Origin: Streptomyces sp. LBL
GTDB lineage: Bacteria; Actinomycetota; Actinomycetes; Streptomycetales; Streptomycetaceae
Assembly: GCF_029893585.1 (NCBI RefSeq)
Contig: NZ_JARXYX010000007.1
Coordinates: forward strand, 124,001 to 188,000
DNA: 64,000 bases
Direction of reading: 5' to 3'
A program made the translations under genes and the position numbers. Below the pieces are notes generated by a model. It saw nothing but the letters and a program-made list of their open reading frames with translations. It ran no database searches and was not told the DNA's origin. Of the stretch, positions 18,610-28,222 are shown piece by piece. The stretch's first letter is position 1. Every line of letters begins with the position of its first letter.

Positions 18610-20144
18610 CAGACGACCTCGTCTTCGTACGTGCTCGCCGAGCTGTCGGAATTCTGGACCGGCACCTCGTACGAGCGTCGCCCCTTGAAACGCCACGAGA
18701 TCCAGGCCAGAGCCAGAACCGACACCAGCGCGATCGACGCGTAGTTGAACGTGTCGACGGACACCAGCTCACCGCCCTCCGGTCGGGTCTGCGGCAGGCA
18801 GAAGAGCACGGTCACGAAGCCGACCCAGCCCACCGCTGTCCAGCCGATCGGCGTGCTCCACTTGCCCAGGTGCCAAGGGCCGCGCACGAATCGCTTGCCG
18901 GCGCGCAACCGCAGGTAGACCGGGATGGCGTAGGCGGGGGTGATCCCGATGACGTTGATTGAGGTGATCGCGGTGTAGGCGGTGGTGGAGTACAGCGAGG
19001 GCAGGGCGAGGACGAAGGGAACGGCGACGGAGAGCCAGACGGCCGGGACGGGGGTCTTCGTGCGGGGACTCAGGCGCCGCCAGGTGTTGGAGAAGGGCAG
19101 GGCGCCGTCCCGCGAGAACGCGAACACCATCCTCGACGCAGCCGCGAGTCCTGCGTTCGCGCAGAACAACTGCGCCACGATGACGACCAGCAGCAGGGCC
19201 TTGGCGGCGGTGGGTCCGAGCGCGTCGATGAAGATCTGGGCCGGGGGGACGCCGGTCGCGCTGCCCACGGTGCCGGCGTAGTCCTGGATCGCGAAGAGCA
19301 TCCCGGCGAGCAGCACGAAGCCGACGATCCACGACCAGAAGATCGAGCGGACGATGCCACGGGCGGCACTGACCTGTGCGTGCACCGTCTCCTCCGACAG
19401 GTGCGCGGAGGCGTCGTAGCCGCTGAAGGTGTACTGGGCCAACAGCAGGCCCAGCAGCCCGACATAGAGCGGGTTGCTCCAGCCGGTGTGGTTGCTGAAC
19501 TCGCCGAACACGAAGCCGGGCGGCTGGTGGTGGGAGGGTACGAGGGCGAGCGCGCCGACGATCACCGCGACACCGGTGACGTGCCACCACACGCTGATCG
19601 AGTTCAGGATGCTGACCAGGCGTACGCCGAAGAGGTTGAGCGTGGCGAGCAGCAGCAGGATGACCGCGAAGATACCCAGAGTCTTCTCCGGGGTGGGGGT
19701 GAAACCCCACTGCAAGTTGAGCCACGCGCCGGTGAACAGAGCGATCCCGTAGCAGCCGCCGGCCATCCCGCCCAGCAAACCGAGCAGGTTGAGCCAGCCG
19801 GTGGTGTAGCCCCAGCGGGGGCCACCGAGCTTGCTGGCCATGAAGTACAGGGCACCGCTGACGGGGTAGGCGGACGTGACCTCGGCGAGCGCGGCACCGA
19901 CGGCCAGCACCATCAGCCCGACCACGGCCCAGCCCCACATCATGACGGCCGGCCCGCCAGTGACGAGCCCGAATCCGAAGAGCGTCATGCAGCCCGACAG
20001 GACCGAGATGATCGAAAAGGACAGCGCGAAATTCCCGAACGGGCCCATGCGCCGGGTCAGGGCGGGCTCGTAGCCGAGCTCTCGAAGATAGGCGTCATCG
20101 GACTTCCGATGTGCGGCGTGGCGGGTGGGATCTGAGTGGGGCAC
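18609..20144 (-). CDS. APC-superfamily amino-acid/polyamine permease
   Basis: A 511-aa integral membrane protein with about twelve hydrophobic segments, beginning with RMGPFGNFALSFSIISV and ending with a soluble acidic tail. This is typical of the amino-acid/choline/GABA branch of the APC superfamily, which imports substrates by symport. It is first in an operon with the glutamate-amine ligase, suggesting uptake of the amine that the ligase uses. Confidence 0.87.
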   Translation of the reverse strand: MPHSDPTRHAAHRKSDDAYLRELGYEPALTRRMGPFGNFALSFSIISVLSGCMTLFGFGLVTGGPAVMMWGWAVVGLMVLAVGAALAEVTSAYPVSGALYFMASKLGGPRWGYTTGWLNLLGLLGGMAGGCYGIALFTGAWLNLQWGFTPTPEKTLGIFAVILLLLATLNLFGVRLVSILNSISVWWHVTGVAVIVGALALVPSHHQPPGFVFGEFSNHTGWSNPLYVGLLGLLLAQYTFSGYDASAHLSEETVHAQVSAARGIVRSIFWSWIVGFVLLAGMLFAIQDYAGTVGSATGVPPAQIFIDALGPTAAKALLLVVIVAQLFCANAGLAAASRMVFAFSRDGALPFSNTWRRLSPRTKTPVPAVWLSVAVPFVLALPSLYSTTAYTAITSINVIGITPAYAIPVYLRLRAGKRFVRGPWHLGKWSTPIGWTAVGWVGFVTVLFCLPQTRPEGGELVSVDTFNYASIALVSVLALAWISWRFKGRRSYEVPVQNSDSSASTYEDEVV

Positions 20145-20224
20145 TGAACTACCTCCAGGGGATCAAGGGGCGGAAATTCTGACGGGAGCATGCCAAATGC
20201 TGGCTAATCGGCACTCAATGACGA

Positions 20225-21226
20225 TCACGGGTACGGACCGGCACGGGGCCGGTGAGCGCGGGCGTAGGAAAGCGACTCCGCGCGTGCTCGAAGAAGCAGT
20301 GCCTCGCCGGGATCTGCCGTTGCTGCGCCGTCGTGCACCGACGTCCAGGGCTCGCGCGCCGCATAGGGCCCCATCGCCTCGAAGACCTCGGCTGCCTCCA
20401 GGTACCGGTGGCCCGCCCATAACGCGTAGGCGAGATGGTTGAGGTCGGCCACCGACCACAGCCCAGGAGGCGCCTTCTGGAACCAGTCGTGGAAGGCATT
20501 CAGCGTGTAGTTGAGCGCAGGTTCCTCCGCCCACTGTCGCCGCCACAGCGGATCAACACGGGCCCGGCGCTGCTCGATCAGCGCGTACACCGGCAGAAGC
20601 AGCAGTGGCGATCCGACGGGCCGCTGCCCCGCCACCGCCCAGCTGAAGTCGACGACCGCGGCCAGGGAGGCGGCTCGCGGGGCATCGAGAGCGAGCATGA
20701 ACTGCAGCACGCGATGGTAGGCCTCGCGGTTGTACGGATCACGCTGGTTGACCTCGTAGAGCAGTCCCCACGGACCACTCGGCAGCATCGGTTCGGCGGA
20801 CATCAGGCGGTGTTCACACCGCAGTTGGCGTGTGTCGATCTGCGCCAACGCCATCAGACACACCCACGGCACGGGATCGTGCGGCGCGCGACGAGCCGCC
20901 AGCAAGGCATCACGTCGCGCCTTGATCTCGAACTCGAAGGTCTGCGGATGCCGTTGGCGGTGTGCGCGCAACGCCCTCTCGACAGCGACGCGGACACTCA
21001 TGAGTTGCGCGTCGTAGCTGCCCGGCTCTTCGTCGAGCCAGACGCTGACCACATCCGACCGCGCGGCTGCCACTGCCAGCAACTGAGTGCGCGACGTTCG
21101 CTGAGCCCAATGCCCGTCTGTCTTCGCCAGCAGATCCCGGGCCGTTTTCCAACGCCCCGCCTCCAGTTCGACCAGGGCCACGCGCAGGTCGTCGTCATGG
21201 CCGGCCGGGTGATACACGAGACGCAT
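20225..21226 (-). CDS. unnamed 333-aa helical protein
   Basis: The start is MRLVYHPAGHDDDLR at 21226, preceded by GAGGGA. The product is all-helical and Trp-rich, with TPR-like pairs (ALVELEAGRWKTARDLLA; ALWAGHRYLEAAEVFEAMG). It resembles Streptomyces proteins in which a short N-terminal repeat region precedes an unnamed helical domain. No catalytic motif seen. Confidence 0.6.
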   Translation of the reverse strand: MRLVYHPAGHDDDLRVALVELEAGRWKTARDLLAKTDGHWAQRTSRTQLLAVAAARSDVVSVWLDEEPGSYDAQLMSVRVAVERALRAHRQRHPQTFEFEIKARRDALLAARRAPHDPVPWVCLMALAQIDTRQLRCEHRLMSAEPMLPSGPWGLLYEVNQRDPYNREAYHRVLQFMLALDAPRAASLAAVVDFSWAVAGQRPVGSPLLLLPVYALIEQRRARVDPLWRRQWAEEPALNYTLNAFHDWFQKAPPGLWSVADLNHLAYALWAGHRYLEAAEVFEAMGPYAAREPWTSVHDGAATADPGEALLLRARAESLSYARAHRPRAGPYP

Positions 21227-21431
21227 CAGAGTCCCTCGCCACGGACAACGCGACGCCGACGAGCGAGATCGGGACCGCTCTTCGTATGCGTGCGGACCGT
21301 ACAAGCTGGCGCGCTGTCCGGAATGGACGTGAATGTCATCGAGGGCCTTAGACATGTGGGGGATGGGACCGCGAACGGTATGGGTGAAGTGCTGTCCGAG
21401 CGGCGGGAGGCTGGGCACCGAGTCGGCCGCC

Positions 21432-21626
21432 CTAGAAGCGGATCTGGCCGATCATGTTCGCGATGCTGGTAATGAAGCGGTTGATGTTCGGGGCCATGGA
21501 CGTGCTCGCCAGGAAGAACCCGAAGAGCACGCAGACGATCGCGGGTCCGGGCTTCACGGTTTTCCCGCGGATCAGAACGACCACGAGGATGCCGAGCACC
21601 AGGACGAGGGAGATGCTCAGGGCCAT
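21432..21626 (-). CDS. 64-aa small membrane protein
   Basis: Two hydrophobic stretches (SISLVLVLGILVVVLI and GPAIVCVLFGFFLA) separated by a short basic turn (RGKTVK) indicate a two-helix membrane protein with a soluble C-terminus. Its ATG overlaps the stop of the next gene upstream (TGATG), so the two are co-translated. Function unknown. Confidence 0.7.
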   Translation of the reverse strand: MALSISLVLVLGILVVVLIRGKTVKPGPAIVCVLFGFFLASTSMAPNINRFITSIANMIGQIRF

Positions 21627-22267
21627 CAGGAGGCTGCTTCCTCCGCAGACCCTCGCCGCTCCCTGCGAACCTGGCTCAGCGCACGGCGGAGCGCGTCGGG
21701 CCGAGTCAACGATCGCGGGCCGCTCGGGAGGACATGCCAGTGCATCCCCGGAGGGGTCGTGCTCTCCGCAGGCGGCACGACAACGTGGCATTTCTGACCC
21801 AGTGCGACAGTTCCCGGCTCCTCCCAGCGAGTCGCGGTGCCCACCGGAACCAGGAAGTACAGCCGCGGCTCCGGCCCACCGGCGTCCAGGATCACCGGGC
21901 CGACCGGCTCGTCACCCTCGTGGAGGATCTCGATCGCGCGCCGGCCCACGGCCTCCACGGCGCGTACGCCATCCCACCATTCACCCGCGGAGCACAGCTC
22001 GGGCTCGATTCGGTCACCCTCGACCGCACGTAACTCAACGAGCAGTCCCACCTGCACGACATCGACGGGCCCGAGTCGCGGCAGCGGACGGGACGCGAGC
22101 TGGATCCTCCAGAGCAGTTCGGTCTGTGCGAGCGTCACTGCCGACTCCGGTAAGACGAAGCGGCGTTGCGACCGCTGCCAGCCAGCCAGTGGCACTACAG
22201 GTGCGACTGGCCGCTGGGCGGCAGGCGGATTGGGGACGGCTTCAACTCGGCCGGGCGAGACAATCAC
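21626..22267 (-). CDS. unnamed protein, paralogue of the gene at 29789-30232
   Basis: GTG 22267 is chosen because AGGAG lies seven bases upstream; earlier starts have none. The C-terminal 110 residues (EWWDGVRAVEAVGRRAIEIL; WEEPGTVALGQKCHVVVPP) match the product of 29789-30232 closely. The LYFLVP, PGTVALG and VVVPP pattern faintly recalls the C-terminal half of phage-type primase-polymerases, but the catalytic residues are not evident, so this is only a hint. The gene is divergent from a zinc-ribbon/XRE regulator. Confidence 0.65.
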   Translation of the reverse strand: MIVSPGRVEAVPNPPAAQRPVAPVVPLAGWQRSQRRFVLPESAVTLAQTELLWRIQLASRPLPRLGPVDVVQVGLLVELRAVEGDRIEPELCSAGEWWDGVRAVEAVGRRAIEILHEGDEPVGPVILDAGGPEPRLYFLVPVGTATRWEEPGTVALGQKCHVVVPPAESTTPPGMHWHVLPSGPRSLTRPDALRRALSQVRRERRGSAEEAAS

Positions 22268-22386
22268 CGGGATCTCCTGTGCGTCCGGACACACTGACGG
22301 AGCCGCTTGACCAAGCGACTGCTGTCACAAGGACGTTGGCTGATCCCTAAGATTGTTTACCGAAAGGGGATTAGGCACATTCCGAG

Positions 22387-22397
22387 GGTGATATCAC
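22387..22397. promoter_or_regulatory. GGTGATATCAC operator-like site in a divergent promoter
   Basis: The palindromic core GTGATATCAC lies between the divergent starts at 22267 and 22460. The same 11-mer forms the centre of a perfect 28-bp palindrome at 37972-37999. Its position suggests a regulator-binding site; this is inference from position and symmetry. Confidence 0.35.
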
Positions 22398-22459
22398 TGA
22401 GGTGATTCCGGCTCCGGAAAGGTCGGGAACCACAGGCGCTCGGCCGGGGGAGGTACAGA

Positions 22460-23977
22460 GTGCCGCAGCAGGCGCAGCGACGCTGTGATCGCTGCGGCTG
22501 CCCCCTGAGCCAGTACAACATGGACATACTCTGCGCCGCCTGCGTTCGCGCACGGACTTGGGAGAAGAACACCCCTTCCATCCCGGAACGCATCTGGAAC
22601 GACCCAGATGTGCGGAACGCGTTCGATGCTTGGGATTTTGGCCGGGCCAGCCGCCTCATCCGACTCCACGGTGGTCTCCGTCAGGACGACATGGCCAACC
22701 TCACCGGTCTCAGTCAGGCGTTTCTTTCCATGTTGGAGAAGGGCAACCGCCGCCTCACCAACATCGACAAGATCATCGAGTTCCTCACCGGCCTTGGTGT
22801 GCCCCCGGATCTGGTTGCGCTTCCGCTACCGCATGCTTTTGCCCCAGCAGCACAGGAGCGGTCAGCCCAGTTCGCTGGCGACGCTGATCCCAGCCTGCCC
22901 TGGACCGCGGCCCGTATGGTGGCAGCACTGGACACAGCGGCAGGAGGCAGCGCGATGGACCGTCGACGATTCCTCACCGCAAGCGGCGTCGCCCTCACTG
23001 CGTTCGTGAACGCGTGGGACACCGCCGAAGCCGAACCCCTCCATCGAGCAGCAGAGGGAAGCCGCCTCACCCACGACCTCCTCGATGGTCTCCAACGCAC
23101 CACCGACAACCTGCGAACCATGGACGCGAGCGACGGCAGCGGCACCCTCACCAGTCTCGGCAACCGCCACCTCCAGTTCCTCCAACACCTCCTGGAAGAA
23201 ACGTCGTACGACGAGGCCACAGGACGACGGCTCGCGGCGATCATCGCCGACACCGCCACCCAGACCGGATGGTTCGTCTTCGACTCCGGCGACCGCGACC
23301 GCCCACTCAGCTACCTCTACGCCGCACTCCGCGCCGCGAAGGCCTCACAAGATGTACGGCTCGGCGCCGGCGCTCTGTCCTACATCGCCATCCACGGCTA
23401 CTCCACCGGGGCTCCGCACCACGCGGTCTCCGCGGCACAGCGGGCTCGCGGCAAGATCAGGAAACTCGGCACGCCTGCACTCGAAGCGATGCTCCTGACC
23501 CGACAGGCCCGCGGGCACGCCAAACTCGGCGAACGTCAGGCGGCCCTCGCCGCGCTCGGGAAAGCCGCCGAACTCTGTGCCCAGGGCCGCTCCGAACACG
23601 ACCCGCACTGGCTCTACTGGGTCAACGAGGGCGAGATCCACGGACAGGCAGGCAGCTGCTACCTCGACCTCGGCGACCCCCGCAACGCTGTCGCCAGCTT
23701 CACGAAGGCCCGGGAGGCACTCAACCCAGCGGACCACCGCACGAGAGGGCTTTTCCTCTCCCGCGCCGCGACCGCCCACATCGAGCAGGGCGACATCGAA
23801 GCCGGCTGCGCCACAGCACAGGAGGTCCTCGACCTCGCCGAGACGCTTCAGTCGGCACGGTTCGAAAGTCACGTCACGAGCATGATCCAACAACTCCAGC
23901 CCGTCGCCCACACCCCGTACGCTCAGGACGTACTGGAGCGACGCGCCACCGTGAGGGCGACAGGGAGCCGAACTTGA
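22460..23977 (+). CDS. zinc-ribbon/XRE/TPR transcriptional regulator
   Basis: The GTG start at 22460 follows GGGGGAGG. A 505-aa product with a Cys4 ribbon (CxxC near residues 9-12 and 25-28), a XRE helix-turn-helix around residues 73-115 (LRQDDMANLTGLSQAFLSML), a twin-Arg-like internal stretch (MDRRRFLTASGVALTAF) and C-terminal TPR helices. Such proteins bind DNA and probably sense a peptide or partner through the TPRs. The ribbon ahead of the XRE domain is shared with the products at 24812 and 29157. It is translationally coupled (TTGA) to a HAD hydrolase. Confidence 0.82.
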   Translation: MPQQAQRRCDRCGCPLSQYNMDILCAACVRARTWEKNTPSIPERIWNDPDVRNAFDAWDFGRASRLIRLHGGLRQDDMANLTGLSQAFLSMLEKGNRRLTNIDKIIEFLTGLGVPPDLVALPLPHAFAPAAQERSAQFAGDADPSLPWTAARMVAALDTAAGGSAMDRRRFLTASGVALTAFVNAWDTAEAEPLHRAAEGSRLTHDLLDGLQRTTDNLRTMDASDGSGTLTSLGNRHLQFLQHLLEETSYDEATGRRLAAIIADTATQTGWFVFDSGDRDRPLSYLYAALRAAKASQDVRLGAGALSYIAIHGYSTGAPHHAVSAAQRARGKIRKLGTPALEAMLLTRQARGHAKLGERQAALAALGKAAELCAQGRSEHDPHWLYWVNEGEIHGQAGSCYLDLGDPRNAVASFTKAREALNPADHRTRGLFLSRAATAHIEQGDIEAGCATAQEVLDLAETLQSARFESHVTSMIQQLQPVAHTPYAQDVLERRATVRATGSRT

Positions 23978-24705
23978 CCGACGCCAGGCAGATTCTCGTG
24001 CTCTGGGACATCGACCGCACACTGCTCTACGTCGGTGATATCGACCGGCAGGTATACCGGGAGACCTTCGCTGAGGTCGTCGGCCGCCCCGCGGAACGCC
24101 TTCCGGCCCGCGGCACCGGCGTCACCATGCCCCTCGCGATTCGATCCCTACTCCTGGACAACGGCGTCTCCGAGGCAGAGGTCCCCGGCCTGGTGCCACG
24201 CATGGTGGAGCTCCTGCCGCAGCGCCTGGCCGCGCACGCAGACGACCTTCGTGAGCAAGGCGTGCTCCTGCCTGGCGCCGTGAACGCGCTCAAGGCTATG
24301 CGCGCGCAACCAGGTTGCATTCCTACCGTCGTCACGGGGAACCTCAAGCCCAACGCGCTGCTGAAGCTCGAAGCGTTCCACCTCGACGGGTTCCTTGACA
24401 CGGAGATCGGCGGATACTCTTCGGACGACGACCACCGCCCAGCTCTCGTCGCCGTCGCACAGAAACGAGCCCAGGCGAAGTACGGAACCACCGCCTTCAG
24501 CCGCTCCAACACGGTCATCATCGGTGATTCCCTCGAAGACGTCCGTACTGGGCTTGAAGGCGGCGCTCCGGTGATTGGAGTCGCGTCCGGCAAGACCACT
24601 GCCGCCGAACTCTCCACGGCCGGAGCCGACGTGGTCCTCGATAGTCTCGAAGACGTCCCACGGCTCCTGGACGCGATCATCGAGACGACCCTCGGCCGCG
24701 CCTAA
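23974..24705 (+). CDS. HAD-family hydrolase
   Basis: The TTG start at 23974 overlaps the regulator's TGA and follows GGGAG. The 243-aa product shows HAD motif I WDIDRTLL (nucleophile Asp plus Asp), motif II VVTGN, and motif IV IIGDSLEDV, as in phosphoglycolate-phosphatase-like enzymes. The role is probably dephosphorylation of a small metabolite; coupling to a regulator gene is unusual. Confidence 0.82.
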   Translation: MTDARQILVLWDIDRTLLYVGDIDRQVYRETFAEVVGRPAERLPARGTGVTMPLAIRSLLLDNGVSEAEVPGLVPRMVELLPQRLAAHADDLREQGVLLPGAVNALKAMRAQPGCIPTVVTGNLKPNALLKLEAFHLDGFLDTEIGGYSSDDDHRPALVAVAQKRAQAKYGTTAFSRSNTVIIGDSLEDVRTGLEGGAPVIGVASGKTTAAELSTAGADVVLDSLEDVPRLLDAIIETTLGRA

Positions 24706-24747
24706 TGGCGGCTGCTCGCGAGAGTGCCTCAACTGCCCGTATTACAT

Positions 24748-24764
24748 GAGTGATACCGGCACTC
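24748..24764. promoter_or_regulatory. short inverted repeat upstream of the second zinc-ribbon regulator
   Basis: GAGTG and CACTC flank a seven-base spacer about 50 bases before the regulator start at 24812. It is a candidate operator only because of its position; five-base arms can arise by chance. Confidence 0.2.
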
Positions 24765-24811
24765 GCGTACCCCGCCTACGCTGTCGGGCGCAGACGAGAA
24801 ACGGGGGTGCG

Positions 24812-26290
24812 ATGCCAAGGCACGCTCGCGTATGCGCTGACTGCGGATGCCGCTTAAGCCAGTACAACGATGAGGACCGCTGTTCCGCGTGCGCACGCGG
24901 CAGGCGTCTCGACACCCGCCTTCAACGCCGCGTTCCAGACACCGTCTGGCAGCATCCCGAAGTTCAATCCGCCATCACGGAATGGGACTTCGGGCGGGCG
25001 AGCCGTCTCATCCGCGAGCGGGCGAAGCTCCGCCAAGACGACATGGCCCACATGACGGGGCTCAGCCAGGGTTTCCTGTCCATGCTCGAGGCAGGAACCC
25101 GCCGACTGACGAACCTCGACAAGGTCGCGCGGTTCCTCAACGGCATCGAAACACCCGACGCCTTTCTCCCCCCACCGTTCGGTGAACATCACGTGGCCCT
25201 CACGCCACTGCCGTTGCCGCTCCCAGGACCGGCCGCCCTCGATTTCCAGGTCGCGACCGGCGAGCGGGCAGCGGACCTCTATGAGCTCGCGACACAAGCT
25301 GCGGCCCAGTCCCTGCAGTTCGCGGAAGTGGTCACGAACAGCAACGTGAGCGACGTCGAGCTTGAGGGGTTGGAGTCCACAATCACCCGAATTGCGACGG
25401 ACTACGTCCACGCTCCGCTGTACCCGCTCTTCCACGACCTGCTGTCGACGCGAGACCAACTCTTCTCGTTGCTGAGCGGCAACCAACCCCCGGGTCAAAC
25501 TCGCGAGTTGTACCTTCTCGCCGGCACGAGCTGCCTACTCCTGGCCCACGCGTCACAGAATCTCGGCGACCAGGACTCCGCTGTCGCCCAACTCCAGACA
25601 GCCGGGACCCTCGCCGAGCATGCCGACCACGACGATCTCCGGGCGTGGGTCAAGGGCACCGCCGCGCTGATCGCGGAGTGGTCAACCCATCGGCACACTG
25701 CCCTGGAGTACACGCAACAGGCAATCCGATTTGCCCCCGTCGGCGAGACCCGGGTCAGGACCGCAGCGATCGGGGCCAGGGCCGCGGCACGCGTCGGAGA
25801 CCGGAACACGGCACTGGCGACGCTCAAGGAACTTGAGCATGCCCGCGAGCGGCAAATGGACCCCAACGGACTCACCAGATTCGGAGGGTTGCTCACCTTC
25901 CCGGAAGCCAAGCAGGAGTACTACATCGGCGGAACGTACGCTCTCCTCGGCGAACACGAGAGGGCCGAGCAGCACGCCGCCGCCGCGATCGATCTGTACG
26001 AGATGGGCCCGAAAGAGCAGCGGTCGTATGGCGACGAAGCCCTGGCGCGCCTCGACATCGTCACTGCGCGCATCGCCGCAGGGGAGATCGAGGGAGCCGC
26101 CGAGCAACTCCAGCCTATCCTGGAGATGCCGGTCGACCGTCGTATCCGGCAGCTCGGCGACGCCGTGCAGGAAGTAGCTAGGCTTCTTGAAGAACCTCGG
26201 TTCGCCCGGAGCCGGGTTGCTCGCGAGCTCGCCGACGCCACTCGCGGCTATCAAGTGATCGACACGAGAGCGAAGGCCCTCACCTCATGA
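24812..26290 (+). CDS. second zinc-ribbon/XRE/TPR transcriptional regulator
   Basis: ATG 24812 follows a G-rich site. The 492-aa product repeats the plan of the regulator at 22460: a Cys4 ribbon (CADCGC, then CSAC), a XRE domain with KLRQDDMAHMTGLSQGFLSM, and a TPR-rich C-terminal two-thirds. The two proteins share WDFGRASRLIR between ribbon and HTH. Its stop overlaps the ATG of a kinase gene (ATGA), so regulator and kinase form one unit. Confidence 0.82.
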   Translation: MPRHARVCADCGCRLSQYNDEDRCSACARGRRLDTRLQRRVPDTVWQHPEVQSAITEWDFGRASRLIRERAKLRQDDMAHMTGLSQGFLSMLEAGTRRLTNLDKVARFLNGIETPDAFLPPPFGEHHVALTPLPLPLPGPAALDFQVATGERAADLYELATQAAAQSLQFAEVVTNSNVSDVELEGLESTITRIATDYVHAPLYPLFHDLLSTRDQLFSLLSGNQPPGQTRELYLLAGTSCLLLAHASQNLGDQDSAVAQLQTAGTLAEHADHDDLRAWVKGTAALIAEWSTHRHTALEYTQQAIRFAPVGETRVRTAAIGARAAARVGDRNTALATLKELEHARERQMDPNGLTRFGGLLTFPEAKQEYYIGGTYALLGEHERAEQHAAAAIDLYEMGPKEQRSYGDEALARLDIVTARIAAGEIEGAAEQLQPILEMPVDRRIRQLGDAVQEVARLLEEPRFARSRVARELADATRGYQVIDTRAKALTS

Positions 26291-27162
26291 CAATGACGGT
26301 CTCCGCCGAGTCCGCCGCCCGCATGGCCTGCCGGGCGTCAGGCATGGCAGAACGCTCCCTCGTCCCACTTCACCACCACGCCACTTCCGTGTTCCTTCTT
26401 GCCGCAGAAGGCGTTGTGGTGCGCGTCAGCCCCGTCTCGCAGCAGCGGCGCCTGGCAACGGCCGTCGCCCTAACGCGCTGGCTCGTCGCGAACCACTTTC
26501 CGGCGACAGAGCCTGCCGACGTGGCCCAGCCGGTGGCATACGAGCCGTATGTCGTCACGTTCTGGCGGCACTACCCGCAACCCGCACGCGGCGCGCCTCC
26601 GGCTGGACGGCTGGGCGATCTACTGAGAACCCTGCATTCTCTATCGTCCCCGCCGGTGACTCTGCCGAGGTACCAACCGCTTGCCTCACTCAAGACCGCC
26701 GTGGAATCCAGCACCTACCTGGCACCGGACCAGCGGGCGTGGCTCATGGAGCGCAGGCAGGAACTCCTCCACGCTTACGGAGAGCTCGATTTCCCCTTGG
26801 GGCACGGGCACATCCACGGCGACGCCTATCCTGGCAACACGCTCTGGGACGACCAGGACGTCAGGCTTGGAGACTGGGACGAGGTGGCATTCGGTCCGCG
26901 AGAGATCGACTTGGCTAATACGTTCCAAGGAGTCCGCTTCGGGCGAAGCGCCGGAGAGCTGGATGATTTCAGCGAACGATATGGCCACGACATCCGGCAG
27001 TGGTCTGGCCTTTCGGCTCTCTGTGAAATCCGAGACCTACACACACTCGGGTCCTTCATTCGGCGCGCGGATCAGGGAGATGCTGCTGCTGCCCAGCAGT
27101 TGTCTTATCGTATAGAGACGCTTAGAAACGCGGATGCCCAAGCTCAATGGGGCGCCACCTGA
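26287..27162 (+). CDS. APH-type phosphotransferase coupled to an XRE regulator
   Basis: A 291-aa kinase-fold protein with HIHGDAYPGNTLW as the catalytic loop and GDWDEVAFGPREIDL as the metal site, as in aminoglycoside/choline kinase relatives. ATG 26287 overlaps the regulator stop. The small-molecule substrate is unknown. It may act on the signal sensed by the regulator, which is inference from coupling alone. Confidence 0.8.
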   Translation: MTMTVSAESAARMACRASGMAERSLVPLHHHATSVFLLAAEGVVVRVSPVSQQRRLATAVALTRWLVANHFPATEPADVAQPVAYEPYVVTFWRHYPQPARGAPPAGRLGDLLRTLHSLSSPPVTLPRYQPLASLKTAVESSTYLAPDQRAWLMERRQELLHAYGELDFPLGHGHIHGDAYPGNTLWDDQDVRLGDWDEVAFGPREIDLANTFQGVRFGRSAGELDDFSERYGHDIRQWSGLSALCEIRDLHTLGSFIRRADQGDAAAAQQLSYRIETLRNADAQAQWGAT

Positions 27163-27195
27163 AGGAGCACAGAGCTCTCGGAAAACAGGCAAAAT

Positions 27196-28158
27196 TCACG
27201 GCGTATTCATCGTGGCCGCCATACCGACGATCTCGCGTGCGCAGCCCCACGACAGCGTGACGCCGCTTCCGCTGTGTCCGTAGTTGTGGAGCACGGTGAT
27301 CCTTGTTCCGTGGTCCTCCGCCTCGACTCGCACTTCGGGACGACTGAGCCTGGTCCCCACTCGGTGGGCGACGACGCGTGCTTTCGCCAGTTCGGGCCTG
27401 ATCGAAGCGCAGCGGTCCACGATGGCTCGAGCAGCTTCGGGATCGTCCTGCAGACCCGCCTCACCGTCGAGCGCCGTTCCGCCAAGTACCACGGTGTCGC
27501 CGTGCGGGTAGATGCAGAGGAGATCGGAAGACAGACCCGTGTCTTCCGAGAAGAACTCCGTGATGCCGGGTTCTCCACGACCACGTGCTGACCCCGGATC
27601 GGTCGGACATCAGGGTCTCCAGCGAGATCCCCGCCTCCCAGACCCGCACAGTTAACGATTACGGAGGCAAGTCGAATCCGTCAAATGAACCGATCATCGC
27701 GTGCTGCACCGTCCCTCCTGCGTTCCTGAATCGGCGGAGCAGGTACTCCAGGTAGACCGGCATATCGATAAGAGGCACCGTGAACCGGTAGCCGCTTGCG
27801 AAACCGGCGGGCAACTCGTCCGGTTCGCACATGCGGAAGTCAGGCAGCACCGTGCTCCACTCAGGCGCCGGCGTTGGGTTGCGAGCCGCCTCGATCCCGC
27901 TGACCATGCGCACGCCGGTCGTCGGGTCGTCGGGTCGTCTGCGAGGCTTCGGAATTCGTTGAGGGAGGTGAGACTCCACTCGCGTACTCGTGCCCACGGT
28001 TCGACCAGGTACGGCCCCCACATCGCCCCAGCAGCGAGGGACGTATGACCCGGGACCTCTGCCGCCACCAGACGTACGGGAAACCTGGCTTCGAGGAGGG
28101 CAACACCTGTGGTCAGCCCAGAGATGCCCCCACCGACAACAACTATCCTCGTACTCAC
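27196..28158 (-). pseudogene. broken D-amino-acid-oxidase-type FAD oxidoreductase
   Basis: Three frames together make a full DAO-family flavoprotein. The N-terminal VVVGGGISGLTTGVALLEA is the FAD-binding site and is followed by TSLAAGAMWGPYL. The middle segment contains GYRFTVPLIDMPVYLEYLL. The C-terminal part has IRGQHVVVENPG, PHGDTVVLGGTA and HNYGHSGSGVTLSWG. The first break coincides with a tandem octamer expansion at 27917-27940. The second, at about 27660, is fixed by one added base (giving LASVIVNCAG). Such enzymes oxidise D-amino acids or glycine-like amines. As written it cannot make the full enzyme. Confidence 0.8.
27917..27940. repeat. tandem octamer (about 3 copies) inside the oxidase pseudogene
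   Basis: GGTCGTCG is present three times in a row, the last copy ending in T. Loss of one copy (8 bases) restores the reading frame of the oxidase, so slippage at this repeat is a simple cause of the break. Confidence 0.7.
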
Positions 28159-28222
28159 AGACACGGATCGACCGTAGCCTGCCGCCAGGTGCGGGCTCCT
28201 CTGAGACGGCGTGGACCGAAGC

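Noticed and set aside
23014-23973. Long plus-strand frame leading into the HAD hydrolase
   Set aside because: It is an out-of-frame reading of the XRE/TPR gene. The hydrolase starts at the TTG at 23974, behind GGGAG.
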